From Chiua virens (Eukaryota; Basidiomycota; Agaricomycetes; Boletales; Boletaceae), in contig JAHNUO010000016.1 in assembly GCA_019787685.1 (NCBI GenBank), positions 434,001 through 498,000 of the forward strand: a stretch of DNA of 64,000 nucleotides, read 5' to 3'. Positions 62,431 through 64,000 of this stretch are shown in pieces (position 1 is the first letter of the stretch; the number at the start of each line of letters is the position of its first letter). Both the position numbers and the translations under genes were made by a program. The notes below the pieces were generated by a model. That model had not been told where the DNA came from. It saw nothing but the letters and a program-made list of their open reading frames with translations, and searched no databases.

Positions 62431-64000
62431 ATGGACGACGACGTGATCTCGCTACACTCGGACCAGTCTGACAACGGAGAGCATGGGTCTCGCCGCAAGA
62501 CACTCGAGCCCATCGTCCGGCGCGTCGTCGACGCTCTTGGTGGCTACGAGGGTGGCGTGTACCGCATGGGGGACGAGGTAAATGGGTGTCTGCGCGATCT
62601 CAAAAAGCTGTGGCGCATGGACGACACAGACGACGAACGCACCGTTGCGCGGATTTTTTGGGAGACGAGAGTCCTTCCAAACGACTTGATTCCTATCCTT
62701 CTCGCGACCGCGGGTACAGGACTTGTCGAGGACAAGCGCGCCATCGCGTGTGTGGATCTGATCACTGCAATGACCTGGCCCATCGATATGGCCGAAGAGC
62801 TTCGAGAGCTGGACGAGGAGTTGGACAGGGGCACGGACTACACGCAGCTGACACTGAGTCACTTGCACTACAAGGCGGCCCTTCTCAGGCCCGGCGTCAT
62901 GCAGGCATTGTTTGGTATCGTGTTGCCTCCTATGACGAAACCTGCAAAAGAACGGCAGGAGCGTGACGGTCAAATCGTCAATGTCGTGCTTTATCTTATC
63001 CGCAATCTCTCTTTTATCAAGGACCTTCCACCGAACATGCACCTGAGTGCTGATCAGGCGGAGTATTCTTCCCTTCAGACGAAGCTAGTCAAGGCCTTGT
63101 CTGAAACACACACCCTCGACCTGTTTCTCACTATTGCCGCCAACAACGGCCAAGATCCATTGTTCAACGCCTCAAACACGCTCGTTCTGGAAATCTTTTA
63201 TCTCTTATTTCGGGGCATCAGACCAACAGTGTTGTCGATTGATCAAACCAAGGTGATTCGTCACATTGTCGTGCACACAACTATACGTTGAATGAAGTTC
63301 ACGCAGCAACCTGCCCAAAATCTACACCGCCTCTTGGCCGCCGAGGACAAGAAGAAGCGGGACATTGCTCGCAATGCCTCCTCCCGGCATTCTCGATTTG
63401 GTACCACCATCACGGTTCGGCCCAACCCCAACAGGAAGGCACCAGTTGGCCGCAGTGGCGATAATGCTGAGTCCTCGGCCACAGCCGGTGAACCTCAAAG
63501 GGGGGCATCCTCGAGGCCGTTGGTCCTTCACCGCCAAGCGGCGATCACCAAAGAATCAGGAAGTATATTGGATATTTCAAAGCATCAAAAAGCCCGAAAA
63601 GCCAACAAAATTGACGAGTTAGCCAGGGAGGACAGTCTGTCCCTGGAGGCTAGACTCGTCTTGCAGGGATTCGCGAAAGAGTTCGTCGAGTCCTGTTTTA
63701 ATCGTCAGTGCGGTGAATTCCAAGCTTGGTGTGGTGCTCACCATATTTCCTTGCAGCCTTCCTTTCCTCGTTGCTGAAGGACATCAGGTCGGAGCGACCT
63801 AAGATCACCGAGAAGGATCACCTTCGGCTTTTGTATACTACCAAGTGGTTACTCGAATTCTTTCTTGACTTGCGATCCAAAGAGAGTATCGTCGATGGCC
63901 AAAGGAGGTGGAACCTCGGCCTCGTTGCGGAGGTTACTGATAGGAACTGGATCGTTTGGGTCCTGAGACGAATGAGGGATGCAATGGAAGAAAAAGTTCG
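62431..64000 (+). CDS. TOF1: Tof1/Swi1/timeless fork-protection protein (5' part)
   Basis: Runs off the window end. Exons 62431-63252, 63298-63703 and 63757 onward, with introns of 45 and 53 nt. The N-terminal TIMELESS domain is clear: VVDALGGYEGG, LRDLKKLWRMDD, ACVDLITAMTWPIDMAEEL, QLTLSHLHYKAALLRPGVMQAL, DGQIVNVVLYLIRNLSFI, TLVLEIFYLLFRGI. After intron 1 come HSRFGTTI, LEARLVLQGFAKEFVESCFN, and after intron 2 PFLSSLLKDIR and LLYTTKWLLEFF. Tof1 pairs with Csm3/Tipin at replication forks, couples polymerase to helicase, and supports checkpoint signalling and fork pausing. The start ATG lies 315 bp beyond the PBDC1 stop and gives an acidic MDDDVISL N-terminus. No frame break seen. Confidence 0.95.

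Noticed and set aside
1..64000. CRISPR arrays, prophage, bacterial operons or ribosome binding sites
   Set aside because: No regularly spaced repeats were seen; intron structure, U6 snRNA and gene families are eukaryotic.

Overview
The window looks like nuclear DNA of a mushroom-forming basidiomycete (Agaricomycetes). Support comes from many short introns of about 45-65 nt, several micro-exons, an Agaricus-bisporus-type fruit-body lectin, a chitin synthase fused to a myosin motor, a basidiomycete-style BTB protein and a tandem array of cytochrome P450 genes. Species cannot be told from the sequence.

Layout. 1-5 kb: an intact fruit-body lectin gene (-) and a broken second lectin copy (+). 5-11.2 kb: a large myosin-motor chitin synthase (-). 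11.5 kb: an intron-containing tRNA-Pro(UGG) (-). 11.8-12.9 kb: an unrecognised basic-tailed protein (+). 13-20 kb: gene-poor, holding a U6 snRNA gene (-) and one BTB/POZ gene (+) with an apparent frameshift. 20-37 kb: five paralogous P450 copies, four on + and one on -, in different states of preservation; only the copy at 32192-34311 reads cleanly from ATG to stop (12 exons, 508 codons). 38.5-40.4 kb: serine palmitoyltransferase subunit LCB1. 41-42.3 kb: an intact class 3 lipase-like gene. 42-46 kb: a gene-poor stretch with homopolymer runs. 46-48 kb: a salicylate-hydroxylase-like flavin monooxygenase. 48.9-64 kb: a gene-dense housekeeping block with an Sfm1-type SPOUT methyltransferase, the autophagy kinase Atg1, a decayed lipase paralogue, a Ser/Pro-rich coiled-coil protein divergently paired with a ZZZ3-like SANT protein, a PBDC1-family protein and the 5' part of the fork-protection gene TOF1/timeless.

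The P450 array, flavin monooxygenase and lipases are accessory metabolism or lineage-expanded genes. The rest are conserved cell-wall, lipid, autophagy, translation and replication genes. I see no operon-like functional unit. Single-base frame disruptions recur, including two in LCB1, whose family is essential in yeast. This suggests that some of the broken genes reflect residual assembly errors rather than true decay. The second lectin, P450 copy B and the lipase relic are broken in ways a single base error cannot explain.

All intron positions were placed by eye from splice consensus, family conservation and frame arithmetic. No search was run.
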